DNA from: Candidatus Pacearchaeota archaeon
GTDB lineage: Archaea; Nanoarchaeota; Nanoarchaeia; Pacearchaeales; GW2011-AR1
Assembly (NCBI GenBank): GCA_002690445.1
Contig: NZER01000495.1
Span: 1-11,388, forward strand
Direction of reading: 5' to 3'
Length of the DNA: 11,388 bases
The notes under the pieces are model-generated. The model had not been told where the DNA came from. It saw nothing but the letters and a program-made list of their open reading frames with translations, and ran no database searches. Below are positions 1 through 5,623 of this stretch, piece by piece (the stretch's first letter is position 1; each line of letters starts with the position of its first letter). The translations under genes were made by a program, and so were the position numbers.

Positions 1-1
1 G

Positions 2-217
2 GAATATATCCGTTCACTTAACGCCATCGAAGAAGCGATGGAACCATACAAGGAGCAGAAGCGCGAACTCCGCACGGAGTTCCGAGAGAACCGCTGGCTT
101 ACGACCGACGAGATTCGAGCAGCAGTCAAGGCTTTTCGGCTTTTTAAGGGCAAGATTAGTATTGATGAGGTTGTAGATAACTATAACCTTCTCACAGGAG
201 AATCTGGTGATTCTTGA
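2..217 (+). CDS. C-terminal part of a small helical phage protein of unknown function (5' end outside window)
   Basis: An open frame enters from the left edge (codon phase starting at base 2) and ends at TGA 215-217, giving the last 71 residues. The visible part is charged and almost wholly helical: a first helix around AMEPYKEQKRELRTEFRE, then WLTTDEIRAAVKAFRLFKG and a final helix ending VVDNYNLLTG. Small two-helix proteins like this are common in large phage genomes beside nucleotide-metabolism genes. A loose resemblance to the GapR/DUF2312 type of DNA-binding coiled coil can be imagined but is not shown. The last 11 bases overlap the dUTPase gene, whose ribosome site (AGGAG, 196-200) lies inside this frame, so the two are probably translationally coupled. 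A reverse-strand frame over the same bases has no ribosome site and looks like a shadow. Confidence 0.72.
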   Translation, partial: EYIRSLNAIEEAMEPYKEQKRELRTEFRENRWLTTDEIRAAVKAFRLFKGKISIDEVVDNYNLLTGESGDS

Positions 218-665
218 GTACTCGAAGGTGCGGCACAACGCCCGCACACCTGATCGTGCAAATCCATCAGATGCAGGTATGGATCTGTTTTATTCTCCCG
301 AAGAGGGGAGTGAAGCAGGAACGTGGTTGAAGGCTGGCGCATCAGGCATCTTTTCGACCGGTCTTAAGTTTGGCGTTCCACACGGATATATGCTTGAAGT
401 AAAGAATCGGTCTGGTAATGCTGCCAAGAAGCACTTGCTTGTGGGAGCTTGCGTCATCGACTCTGGTTATAACGGAGAGGTGTTCGTTAATCTCCACAAC
501 GTCGGAAGAGAGCCACAGTTTATTGCTGCTGGTATGAAGATCGCCCAAGTTGTGTTGATTCCAGTCGTGCATTTCCGTGCGATTGAACGCACCGAGGGTG
601 GTCTATATGACTATCCGATGACGATTAGTGATCGCGGCGATGGAGCGCTTGGGAGCACGGGTTGA
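207..665 (+). CDS. dut: dUTPase (deoxyuridine 5'-triphosphate nucleotidohydrolase), trimeric type
   Basis: Hydrolyses dUTP to dUMP and pyrophosphate, keeping uracil out of new phage DNA and feeding dUMP to thymidylate synthesis. All five motifs of the trimeric all-beta dUTPase family are visible in order over 152 residues: motif 1 DAGMDL (22-27), motif 2 NRSGNA (67-72), motif 3 VIDSGYNGEV (83-92, with Asp85 and Tyr88), motif 4 GMKIAQVVL (109-117) and the C-terminal motif 5 RGDGALGSTG (143-152). Motif 5 has Leu where the usual uracil-stacking Phe sits, a small deviation. Length is normal for the family. The start is GTG at 207, chosen because AGGAG at 196-200 is 6 bases upstream and no ATG lies near. 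The gene overlaps the upstream frame by 11 bases and the next gene by 4 (TTGA). Confidence 0.95.
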   Translation: MILEYSKVRHNARTPDRANPSDAGMDLFYSPEEGSEAGTWLKAGASGIFSTGLKFGVPHGYMLEVKNRSGNAAKKHLLVGACVIDSGYNGEVFVNLHNVGREPQFIAAGMKIAQVVLIPVVHFRAIERTEGGLYDYPMTISDRGDGALGSTG

Positions 666-1339
666 ATAAGACTTGTAATATATGTGGTGAAGTAAAGCCG
701 ATTGGTGAATACTACAAGACCGGCCCTTACTTCTCCGCTCGATGTAAGACGTGCTTCAGCGCGCACAACGCGCAATATTATCAAGACAACAAAGAGGCGC
801 GCCGTGAGTACATGAAGCAACACAGACAAGACAACAAAGAAGCGATTGCTGCGTACAGAAAGCAACATTATCAAGACAACAAAGAGGCGATTGATGAGTA
901 CTCTAAGCAACACAGACAAGATAACATAGAAGCGTACAAAGCCCGCGACCGGCAATACTATCAAGACAACAAAGAAGCGCGTAAGCAATACAATCAAGAC
1001 AACAAAGAGGCGCGCATGACGGCCCAGCGTGATCGCCGCCAAAATCTTCCAGCAGCAATATACTCAATAACGAACACAATAAACGGAATGGGGTATATTG
1101 GGCAATCTACCCAGTGGCCTAGAAGATGGACATCCCACAAACGTAACTTACGAAAGAACACACACGTAAACAAACACCTCCAACAAGACTATAACAAATA
1201 CGGAAAAGACGCATTCGTGTTCGCGGTGTTAGAGGAGTATCCAGCGGATACATCTCCTGAACTACTTTTGGAAAGAGAACGAGCGAACATAATACGCTCT
1301 ATTCGAGAACACAAGCCACTATATAATACTCTCGCATAA
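662..1339 (+). CDS. GIY-YIG endonuclease with N-terminal zinc finger and tandem helical repeats (homing-type)
   Basis: Three parts are visible in 225 residues. Residues 5-31 hold a CxxC-x19-CxxC zinc finger (Cys5, 8, 28, 31). Residues 38 to about 117 are a charged repeat built on YYQDNKEA/HRQDNKEA units of 15 residues. Residues 132-222 are a GIY-YIG nuclease domain: AIYSI in place of GIY, GYIGQS (144-149), the RRW arginines (154-155), Glu204 in LLERE as likely metal ligand, and Asn222. GIY-YIG proteins with extra DNA-binding segments are usually homing endonucleases or site-specific nickases in phages, and position between two conserved genes fits a free-standing mobile gene. The start is TTG at 662 (TTGA overlap with dut) with GGGAG at 651-655. 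The first Gly of GIY is Ala, which is tolerated in some members. Whether it is active is not known. Confidence 0.85.
   Translation: MNKTCNICGEVKPIGEYYKTGPYFSARCKTCFSAHNAQYYQDNKEARREYMKQHRQDNKEAIAAYRKQHYQDNKEAIDEYSKQHRQDNIEAYKARDRQYYQDNKEARKQYNQDNKEARMTAQRDRRQNLPAAIYSITNTINGMGYIGQSTQWPRRWTSHKRNLRKNTHVNKHLQQDYNKYGKDAFVFAVLEEYPADTSPELLLERERANIIRSIREHKPLYNTLA
773..1018 (+). repeat. 45-bp in-frame tandem repeat inside the GIY-YIG endonuclease gene
   Basis: Four consecutive 45-base units begin at 773, 818, 863 and 908, each starting with CAAYAY or CAACAC and containing a CAAGAYAACAWAGARGCG core. A shortened 33-base unit begins at 953 and a diverged last unit at 986. Units 1 and 3 (YYQDNKEA type) resemble each other more than units 2 and 4 (HRQDNKEA type), which suggests duplication of a 90-base pair of units. 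All units stay in frame, so this is protein repeat expansion, not a CRISPR or regulatory array. The repeat probably forms a long charged helix linking the zinc finger to the nuclease. Confidence 0.9.
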
Positions 1340-1366
1340 CAGACAAAACAATAAAGAGAAAGAACA

Positions 1367-1630
1367 ATGAACCGCAAGCAACGCAGAACAATCGACGCTA
1401 AACGCCGAAAGGGCGATAGCGAACAGGTAATGGCGGATAAGTTATTTATGTTTGGTAAAATACCTCATAAATGTTCTGTGTGTAAGGAACCGTTTGACAA
1501 GACGAATAGGGATATGGTATTCTCTTGGAAGGTGGTGGTACGAGAACAAGAAGAATCAGTCACATTATTTTGCCCAGATTGCATTAAGAAAACACAGGAG
1601 GTGTTAAATGGGACAGAGAAGAATCAATAG
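1367..1630 (+). CDS. Small zinc-ribbon protein of unknown function
   Basis: An 87-residue protein with a very basic N terminus (MNRKQRRTIDAKRRKG) followed by a CSVC...CPDC pair of CxxC knuckles (Cys36, Cys39, and a second pair near residues 69-72), the pattern of a zinc ribbon. Between the knuckles lies a predicted beta-rich stretch (MVFSWKVVVREQEESVTLF). Proteins of this layout are frequent in phages and may bind nucleic acid, but no specific function can be read. The start ATG 1367 is preceded by a purine-rich AGAGAAAG, a weak ribosome site. The 3' end overlaps the next gene by 23 bases and contains that gene's strong ribosome site. Confidence 0.8.
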   Translation: MNRKQRRTIDAKRRKGDSEQVMADKLFMFGKIPHKCSVCKEPFDKTNRDMVFSWKVVVREQEESVTLFCPDCIKKTQEVLNGTEKNQ

Positions 1631-1802
1631 AGGGCTAGCCCGCCGCGACGAACTTCGCGCGCGATCAGCCGAGCGAACCGAAATTCGTAACAAACTCACC
1701 TCACAGCAACAATTGCGCGCCCTTGATTATCGCTTGGGCAAAGGTGTCGGTGCTGTCAAGGAACGTGCCCGATTGGAGGCACTGATTGATGCCGGTAAAT
1801 AG
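1608..1802 (+). CDS. Small basic helical protein of unknown function
   Basis: 64 residues, rich in Arg and Lys, all predicted helix (NRGLARRDELRARSAERTEI, then a second helix RLGKGVGAVKERARLEALID). The start is firm: a full AGGAGGT at 1596-1602 lies 5 bases before ATG 1608. The second helix resembles the generic short phage proteins that carry a KGxGAxKERxRL segment, but I do not recognise a named family. It overlaps the zinc-ribbon gene by 23 bases and the thioredoxin-like gene by 14, so all three are likely made from one message. Its base composition is visibly more GC-rich than the AT-rich thioredoxin-like gene that follows. Confidence 0.75.
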   Translation: MGQRRINRGLARRDELRARSAERTEIRNKLTSQQQLRALDYRLGKGVGAVKERARLEALIDAGK

Positions 1803-2157
1803 AATATCCGAGAAGGCTCTTCGAAAATTAGTAAAAGAATCTATTGATGAAGAGGCGCTGTGTGTTGTAAAGTTTTACTCTAACGGATGTGAATATTGTC
1901 ACCATCTTCATGAATATTATGTCGATATTTCAGATGAATATGAAGATAAAAACAATATTCATTTTTTTGCTTTTAATGTAGAGGATGCCGAAGATTTAGA
2001 TAAAATTATTAAAATCAACGGAGTGCCAACTATCGCATCTATCAAGACAGGTCTTGTAAAGTCTAAAGTTCGTATTTTAGAAGACCCCGTGCCGCCAAAT
2101 AATAAGACTTGGTATTTTTCAAAAGATATTAAGAACTTTGTCGAGAGAGAGAAATAA
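1789..2157 (+). CDS. Thioredoxin-like protein
   Basis: About 122 residues with a thioredoxin fold signature: beta strand LCVVKFYSNGCEYC, where CEYC takes the place of the WCGPC redox site, and the cis-proline loop NGVPTIASIKTG about 60 residues later. The pair of cysteines spaced CxxC suggests it can do thiol-disulfide exchange, perhaps as donor for a phage reductase or in virion assembly. Ahead of the fold is an extra helix, RISEKALRKLVKES, not part of normal thioredoxins; it resembles the N terminus of the acidic protein encoded at 3850. The ribosome site GGAGG (1775-1779) could serve ATG 1789 (9 bases) or TTG 1786 (6 bases); ATG was preferred. The stop overlaps the next start by one base (TAATG). 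Confidence 0.82.
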   Translation: MPVNRISEKALRKLVKESIDEEALCVVKFYSNGCEYCHHLHEYYVDISDEYEDKNNIHFFAFNVEDAEDLDKIIKINGVPTIASIKTGLVKSKVRILEDPVPPNNKTWYFSKDIKNFVEREK

Positions 2158-3185
2158 TGAATCTCACTTATTCTTATGATGATGTTTTATTGTTGCCTCA
2201 ATACTCGGATATTCGTTCGCGATCAGAAATTAATATCTCTGTTGACTTAGGTAAAAATGTGATGTTGTCTTTGCCGGTGATTGCTTCTCCGATGGATACT
2301 GTATCAGAAAATCGCATGGCTATGGCAATGAGCAATCATGGAGCAACCGCAGTAATCCATCGTTATAACACTGTTGAAAGCCAACGCGCAGAGTTGGCAA
2401 AATTTATCATTCACAGCGAGGCCCAGGACCTAGTTGGCGCTGCTATTGGGATCGGAGGAGACTACTTAGAGAGAGCCCGCGCGTTATATAATGCAGGGGT
2501 TGGCTTTTTGTGCATAGATGTAGCACACGGCCATCATGCGATGATGAAAGACGCTTTGGAAGCGCTTCGCAATGAGTTTGAAGATAGAATTCATATCATG
2601 GCCGGTAATGTTGCAACACTTGAAGGTGTTAACGATCTCGCAGATTGGGGTGCCGATAGCGTGCGTTGTAATATTGGCGGTGGTTCTATTTGTTCCACAC
2701 GCATCCAGACGGGCCATGGCCTCCCAGGCTTACAAACAATCTTTGAGTGTGCGAAGACCGACCGAGATGTAAAGATTATTGCAGATGGGGGCATTAAGAA
2801 CTCTGGCGATATGGTTAAAGCGCTAGCCGCAGGAGCCGACGCAGTTATGGTTGGCTCTTTGTTGTCGGGAACCGATGAGACCCCCGGTGCAGTATATAAA
2901 GATCCCGATGGCATCCAGTGGAAATCTTATCGGGGCATGGCCAGCAAAGAAGCACAAGTGGAATGGCGCGGCAAGTATTCATCATTTGAGGGTGTCGCCA
3001 CCCGCGTTCCGTATCGCGGGTCTGTTGGCGCTATTTTAGAAGATTTGGAACGAGGTATTCGCTCTGGCCTGTCGTATTCTGGAGCACGCAATATCTCCGA
3101 GCTTCAAGCCAAAGCAAAGTTTGTAAGACAGACTACATCCGGTTTATCCGAGAGCAGAACACACATTCTGTCGAGGAAGTGGTAA
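2157..3185 (+). CDS. IMP dehydrogenase / GMP reductase family enzyme lacking CBS domains
   Basis: A 342-residue TIM-barrel purine nucleotide oxidoreductase. Visible landmarks: SYDDVLLLP (6-14), the SPMDTVSE segment (44-51), the dinucleotide-side strand CIDVAHGH (119-126), the catalytic loop GGGSICSTR with Cys179, the phosphate-site IADGG (208-212), a mobile flap starting YRGM (258-261) and FEG (277-279). The CBS pair normally inserted in bacterial IMPDH is absent. DVAHG is nearer to GMP reductases (IMPDH has DSSHG), whereas the C-terminal SGLSES segment is nearer to IMPDH, so direction (IMP to XMP, or GMP to IMP) cannot be settled by eye. Either would adjust guanine nucleotide supply during infection. 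It is coupled by TAATG overlaps to the thioredoxin-like gene before and the helical protein after. Confidence 0.9.
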   Translation: MNLTYSYDDVLLLPQYSDIRSRSEINISVDLGKNVMLSLPVIASPMDTVSENRMAMAMSNHGATAVIHRYNTVESQRAELAKFIIHSEAQDLVGAAIGIGGDYLERARALYNAGVGFLCIDVAHGHHAMMKDALEALRNEFEDRIHIMAGNVATLEGVNDLADWGADSVRCNIGGGSICSTRIQTGHGLPGLQTIFECAKTDRDVKIIADGGIKNSGDMVKALAAGADAVMVGSLLSGTDETPGAVYKDPDGIQWKSYRGMASKEAQVEWRGKYSSFEGVATRVPYRGSVGAILEDLERGIRSGLSYSGARNISELQAKAKFVRQTTSGLSESRTHILSRKW

Positions 3186-3517
3186 TGAATAAAGAAAATG
3201 AAGTGGATTACGGCAAATTAAATAAACGAATAGTCTTTACAGAAAATGAGCATCGGCATGCCAAGTTGATACTTAAACTAAAACATGATGGTTTTAAACA
3301 ATCAAAGTTTTTTAGAGCTATTATTACTGGTTATATTGAAGATGATCCTGTGTTGCAACAATATGTTGATAGTGTGAAAGAACAGTCGCAGAAACTAAAA
3401 AAGAAGTCTAAACGATTGCGCGCCAAGGGCCAAGAAAAGTTAAATGACCTAGGGTTAAACGACGGCGATATTGAAAACATTTTTGATTTGATAGAACAGG
3501 AACATCCCGAGCTATGA
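3185..3517 (+). CDS. Small charged helical protein, possibly ribbon-helix-helix-like
   Basis: 110 residues from ATG 3185, chosen over GTG 3179 because GAGGAAG at 3173-3179 is well placed and because it repeats the TAATG coupling of the previous junction. After a polar N terminus comes a short strand NKRIVFT and two helices (ENEHRHAKLILKLKHDG; KQSKFFRAIITGYIEDDP), a spacing reminiscent of ribbon-helix-helix DNA-binding proteins. Then follow a Lys-rich helix (QSQKLKKKSKRLRAKG) and an acidic tail LNDGDIENIFDLIEQE. I recognise it only as the kind of conserved unknown seen in large phages; a DNA- or RNA-binding role is a guess from fold pattern and charge. Its last 4 bases overlap the sigma-like gene (ATGA). 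Confidence 0.75.
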   Translation: MNKENEVDYGKLNKRIVFTENEHRHAKLILKLKHDGFKQSKFFRAIITGYIEDDPVLQQYVDSVKEQSQKLKKKSKRLRAKGQEKLNDLGLNDGDIENIFDLIEQEHPEL

Positions 3518-3777
3518 AAAACTATGATGGGCTAACAATCTGTGCGCGCCACTGTAAAGATTCAGATATCGAATGCCATTTAAATGATTGTAGAATGTGG
3601 GTAGATTATTCAAAAGACAACAATTGTACCTTGATAGCTATTTACAATAATGATCAAAAACCAATGACCCTTAGAGAGATAGCAGAACGCCTGGATATTT
3701 CTTTTGCGAGAGTAAAACAAATAGAAACTAAAGCATTTGCTAAGCTAAAAAAACATCTACGGGAAAAACCTTATTAA
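3514..3777 (+). CDS. Cys-rich small protein with sigma-70 region 4-type helix-turn-helix
   Basis: 87 residues in two halves. Residues 10-38 contain five cysteines (10, 14, 21, 26, 38) and two histidines (13, 22), consistent with a small zinc-binding knuckle. Residues 51-81 (MTLREIAERLDISFARVKQI, then ETKAFAKLKK) match the pattern of sigma-70 region 4, the helix-turn-helix that reads the -35 element: LTxxEIAxxLxxSxxRVxQIExxAxxKL. No sigma region 2 is present, so it is not a full sigma factor. It could redirect host RNA polymerase, act as an anti-sigma or co-activator, or bind phage operators. ATGA overlap with the previous gene (3514-3517) couples its translation. It is the last gene of the left operon before a 72-base gap. 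Confidence 0.85.
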   Translation: MKNYDGLTICARHCKDSDIECHLNDCRMWVDYSKDNNCTLIAIYNNDQKPMTLREIAERLDISFARVKQIETKAFAKLKKHLREKPY

Positions 3778-3818
3778 CTTTTAGGCTTCTTTGGATTCGC
3801 ATTACTATTTATTGTTGA

Positions 3819-3840
3819 GTTTATGTAAATAAACAAGGAG
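3819..3840 (+). promoter_or_regulatory. Perfect inverted repeat abutting the ribosome site of the acidic-protein gene
   Basis: GTTTAT (3819-3824) and ATAAAC (3829-3834) form a perfect 6-bp dyad around GTAA, directly followed by the ribosome site AAGGAG (3835-3840), which is 9 bases before ATG 3850. It could be an AT-rich operator or a weak RNA hairpin controlling access to the ribosome site. The 72-base gap 3778-3849 shows no convincing sigma-70 promoter. TGTAAATA at 3824-3831 differs by one base from the T4-type late element TATAAATA, but lies too close to the start codon to be persuasive. Confidence 0.35.
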
Positions 3841-3849
3841 ATTATTATA

Positions 3850-4521
3850 ATGGCTCGTAAGACTTTGTTAACAGAGAGCGAACTTCGCCGCTTCATGAAG
3901 CTCGCTGAAATGCATCCAATAAGTGATGAAAGAATTGAAGAAATGGCTACTGACCCAGACCTTGAAGAAGGCACCTATAGCATGCCCGGTGATCGCGACG
4001 AAGAACTCGATGAGCCGTTGCCAGGTGAAGAGGCCGTCGATGTGATGGACGTGGGCGATCTTGAACCCGAGGAAGTGGGTGTCGAACCCGAAGGCGTCCC
4101 CGTTGAGGAAGCCGACCCGGAATTGGTCGACAAATTTTCCGAGTTTATGAAAGAGGTGAGCGTGCTCGCCAAAGAAGTTCTCGGCGTTGATATGGAAGTC
4201 GAAGGAGAGCCCACCGGAGAAGTTGAGCCGGTTGAAGAGCCTCCCCTTGACGATCCCCTTGATGAGCCTACACTAGAGCCTGCTGGCCCAGAAGGAGGTG
4301 AACCTGAAGAACTTGGTGTAGGATTGGAAGAAGGTGAGGAAGAATTGGCTGAAGCCGACGAAGATCTCACTGAAGCTGACGAAGATCTCGCCGAAGCCAA
4401 TGAAGATGACATTGTTGCTGAAGTTGCCCGCCGCGTTGCCGCGCGCCTTCAACGTGAAGCAAGTCAAGCCGAAGTGGTCGATCAGCTAGCTGAAAGAATT
4501 ATGAAAAGACTAACAAAGTAG
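3850..4521 (+). CDS. Highly acidic low-complexity phage protein with helical ends
   Basis: 223 residues. The N terminus (residues 1-21) is a basic amphipathic helix, TLLTESELRRFMKLAEM. Residues 30-189 are dominated by Glu, Asp, Pro and Gly with almost no Lys, interrupted by one helix (ELVDKFSEFMKEVSVLAKEV, 91-110). A 7-residue unit (LAEADED) is repeated three times at 166-186. The C terminus (187-223) is again helical and basic (VARRVAARLQRE...AERIMKRLTK). Such proteins are recurrent unknowns in large phage genomes. Plausible roles are scaffold/core component or DNA-mimic, neither proven. AAGGAG sits 9 bases before ATG. The gene is closed by the terminator at 4551-4588. A reverse-strand Ser-rich frame over 3975-4412 is its antisense shadow. 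Confidence 0.85.
   Translation: MARKTLLTESELRRFMKLAEMHPISDERIEEMATDPDLEEGTYSMPGDRDEELDEPLPGEEAVDVMDVGDLEPEEVGVEPEGVPVEEADPELVDKFSEFMKEVSVLAKEVLGVDMEVEGEPTGEVEPVEEPPLDDPLDEPTLEPAGPEGGEPEELGVGLEEGEEELAEADEDLTEADEDLAEANEDDIVAEVARRVAARLQREASQAEVVDQLAERIMKRLTK
4345..4407 (+). repeat. 21-bp coding repeat, three copies
   Basis: Three adjacent 21-base units start at 4345, 4366 and 4387 and encode LAEADED, LTEADED and LAEANED. They differ mainly at third codon positions, so the amino acid pattern is being kept while DNA drifts. The repeat lengthens the acidic stretch of the 223-residue protein. Confidence 0.8.
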
Positions 4522-4550
4522 TTGACAAAACAATACGAGAGTGTTAAAAT
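4522..4550 (+). promoter_or_regulatory. Consensus sigma-70 promoter placed between stop codon and terminator
   Basis: TTGACA (4522-4527), exactly 17 bases, then TAAAAT (4545-4550). The -35 starts one base after the stop codon of the acidic-protein gene. The expected start is about A4557, which falls within the left arm of the terminator hairpin at 4551-4582. RNA started here would lack the outer half of that hairpin. It would drive the membrane protein, ClpP-like and 534-residue protein genes. Confidence 0.82.
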
Positions 4551-4588
4551 ATAACCACTGGCCTTCCATAGCCGGTGGTTATTTTTTT
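4551..4588 (+). terminator. Rho-independent terminator overlapping a transcription start
   Basis: The arms 4551-4562 (ATAACCACTGGC) and 4571-4582 (GCCGGTGGTTAT) pair over 12 bp with one G-U, loop of 8 bases at 4563-4570, followed by seven T at 4582-4588. This is a strong intrinsic terminator for transcripts coming through the acidic-protein gene. For RNA that begins near 4557 only about six inner pairs can form, so termination should be weaker. Confidence 0.85.
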
Positions 4589-4602
4589 AGGGGGTAGTAA
4601 GA

Positions 4603-4998
4603 ATGACTTATGCCGCAATGTTTTTAATGTATGTGTTTGGCTATGTGACGTGCAAGACATTTTACTATTTACAGTCCAGCCGATTGAGTGTGATTCTTTT
4701 GCAAACAGCGAATGTTTTTAGTTTGTTTCTTTTAACTCGCGCCTTAGAGTGCTACGAGGTATCAAAGGCGCTGTGTTTAAAAGATCTGCATGAAAAAGGA
4801 TTGTCAGATAGCAACATCAAGATTTACGAGAACAATTTTGAGACTGAAATCAAAAACTTTAAAACAAAATCAATTGATCAATTATTGGGTTTGCACCCTA
4901 CTTTTTTTCATGAAGTGATTGACTATGAAGATTGGGAATCTGGAATGAAGTTCCTAGAACAAAATAGAGACCTAATTATTAATGCTTATTCAAAGTGA
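4603..4998 (+). CDS. Two-helix membrane protein, conserved phage unknown
   Basis: 131 residues. Two hydrophobic segments lie at about residues 2-22 (YAAMFLMYVFGYVTCKTFYY) and 28-48 (LSVILLQTANVFSLFLLTRA). A soluble helical domain of about 80 residues follows, rich in Asp, Glu and Lys and containing HPTFFHEVIDYEDWESGMKF. The layout suggests a small inner-membrane protein with a cytoplasmic tail. I recall similar short proteins in other large phages but no assigned role; an involvement in lysis or in membrane-linked assembly would be a guess. AGGGGG at 4589-4594, just after the terminator T run, is the likely ribosome site, 8 bases before ATG. First gene of the unit started by the promoter at 4522. 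Confidence 0.8.
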   Translation: MTYAAMFLMYVFGYVTCKTFYYLQSSRLSVILLQTANVFSLFLLTRALECYEVSKALCLKDLHEKGLSDSNIKIYENNFETEIKNFKTKSIDQLLGLHPTFFHEVIDYEDWESGMKFLEQNRDLIINAYSK

Positions 4999-5008
4999 GG
5001 GATTTTTG

Positions 5009-5614
5009 ATGTTTAAGAAACTTAGAGGATTGTTCAGAGGCGATGAAGAAGAATTAATATCCCAAATCCTCAAGCAAGAGCCGGACTTAAGAACTATTGG
5101 CTTGTTTGCGGAGCTTGAGGCAGAAAAGATCGCAGAGATCAGCCATGCATTGATTTATTTAAATGAATTAAACCACATGGACCCGGACCCTAAAACACAT
5201 CAGCCCATTTTATTTTATCTTTCAACGTATGGGGGCAACGCTGATGATATGTTTGCGCTCTATGATTTGATGCGCATCGTTAGAGAGGAGACGGAAATCC
5301 ACACGGTCGGTTTGGGCAAAGTAATGTCCGCTGGTGTTTTGATTTTGGCCGCTGGAACAAAAGGCCACAGATATATTGGTAAAAACTGTCGAGTAATGCT
5401 TCATGCTGTGATGGGAGGTAATCAAGGAAGCCTCCATGATATGATTAATGAAATGGGTGCAATCGAGAACTTACAAGAAATGTATATTGATTGTTTGGTT
5501 TCTGAAACCAAATTAACAAAATCTAAGCTTAAAAAAATGCTGGAACGTAAAGTTAATATCTATTTATCAGCAGAAGAAGCGGTTGAGTACGGTATTGCAG
5601 ACGTTATAGTCTAA
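5009..5614 (+). CDS. ClpP-like (S14 family) serine protease homologue
   Basis: 201 residues, close to ClpP length. After a charged 20-residue start come the ClpP core features: strand ILFYLSTYGGNADD (67-80, equal to YINSPGG), helix FALYDLMRIV, GLGKVMSAGV with the nucleophile Ser107, and VMLHAVMGG with His132. The C-terminal NIYLSAEEAVEYGIADVI is very ClpP-like. By alignment from memory to E. coli ClpP (Asp185 just before RFLSA), the third catalytic residue here is Asn183, so activity is uncertain. Phages use ClpP-fold proteins as prohead proteases, and some carry ClpP as a regulator; placement before a large structural-looking gene permits either. Start ATG 5009 was preferred to ATG 4982, because GAGGG (4997-5001) is well spaced and the earlier start lies inside the upstream gene. 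Confidence 0.88.
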   Translation: MFKKLRGLFRGDEEELISQILKQEPDLRTIGLFAELEAEKIAEISHALIYLNELNHMDPDPKTHQPILFYLSTYGGNADDMFALYDLMRIVREETEIHTVGLGKVMSAGVLILAAGTKGHRYIGKNCRVMLHAVMGGNQGSLHDMINEMGAIENLQEMYIDCLVSETKLTKSKLKKMLERKVNIYLSAEEAVEYGIADVIV

Positions 5615-5623
5615 GGAAACACA

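Noticed and set aside
773..1018. Regular repeat considered as CRISPR-like array
   Set aside because: Units are contiguous without spacers, in frame, and encode a protein repeat.
611..1042. Reverse-strand frame encoding repeated LFVVLIVL, looking like a membrane protein
   Set aside because: The hydrophobic repeat is the antisense of the CAAGACAACAAAGA coding repeat of the endonuclease; no start context.
3778..3849. T4-type late promoter (TGTAAATA at 3824-3831)
   Set aside because: One mismatch to TATAAATA and too near the start codon; the start would fall on the ribosome site.
3975..4412. Reverse-strand 145-residue Ser/Gly/Thr-rich frame
   Set aside because: It is the antisense image of the Glu/Asp/Pro-rich coding strand, has no ribosome site, and all neighbours are on the plus strand.
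4982..5008. Upstream ATG for the ClpP-like protein
   Set aside because: It lies within the previous gene, lacks a ribosome site, and ATG 5009 has GAGGG at good distance.
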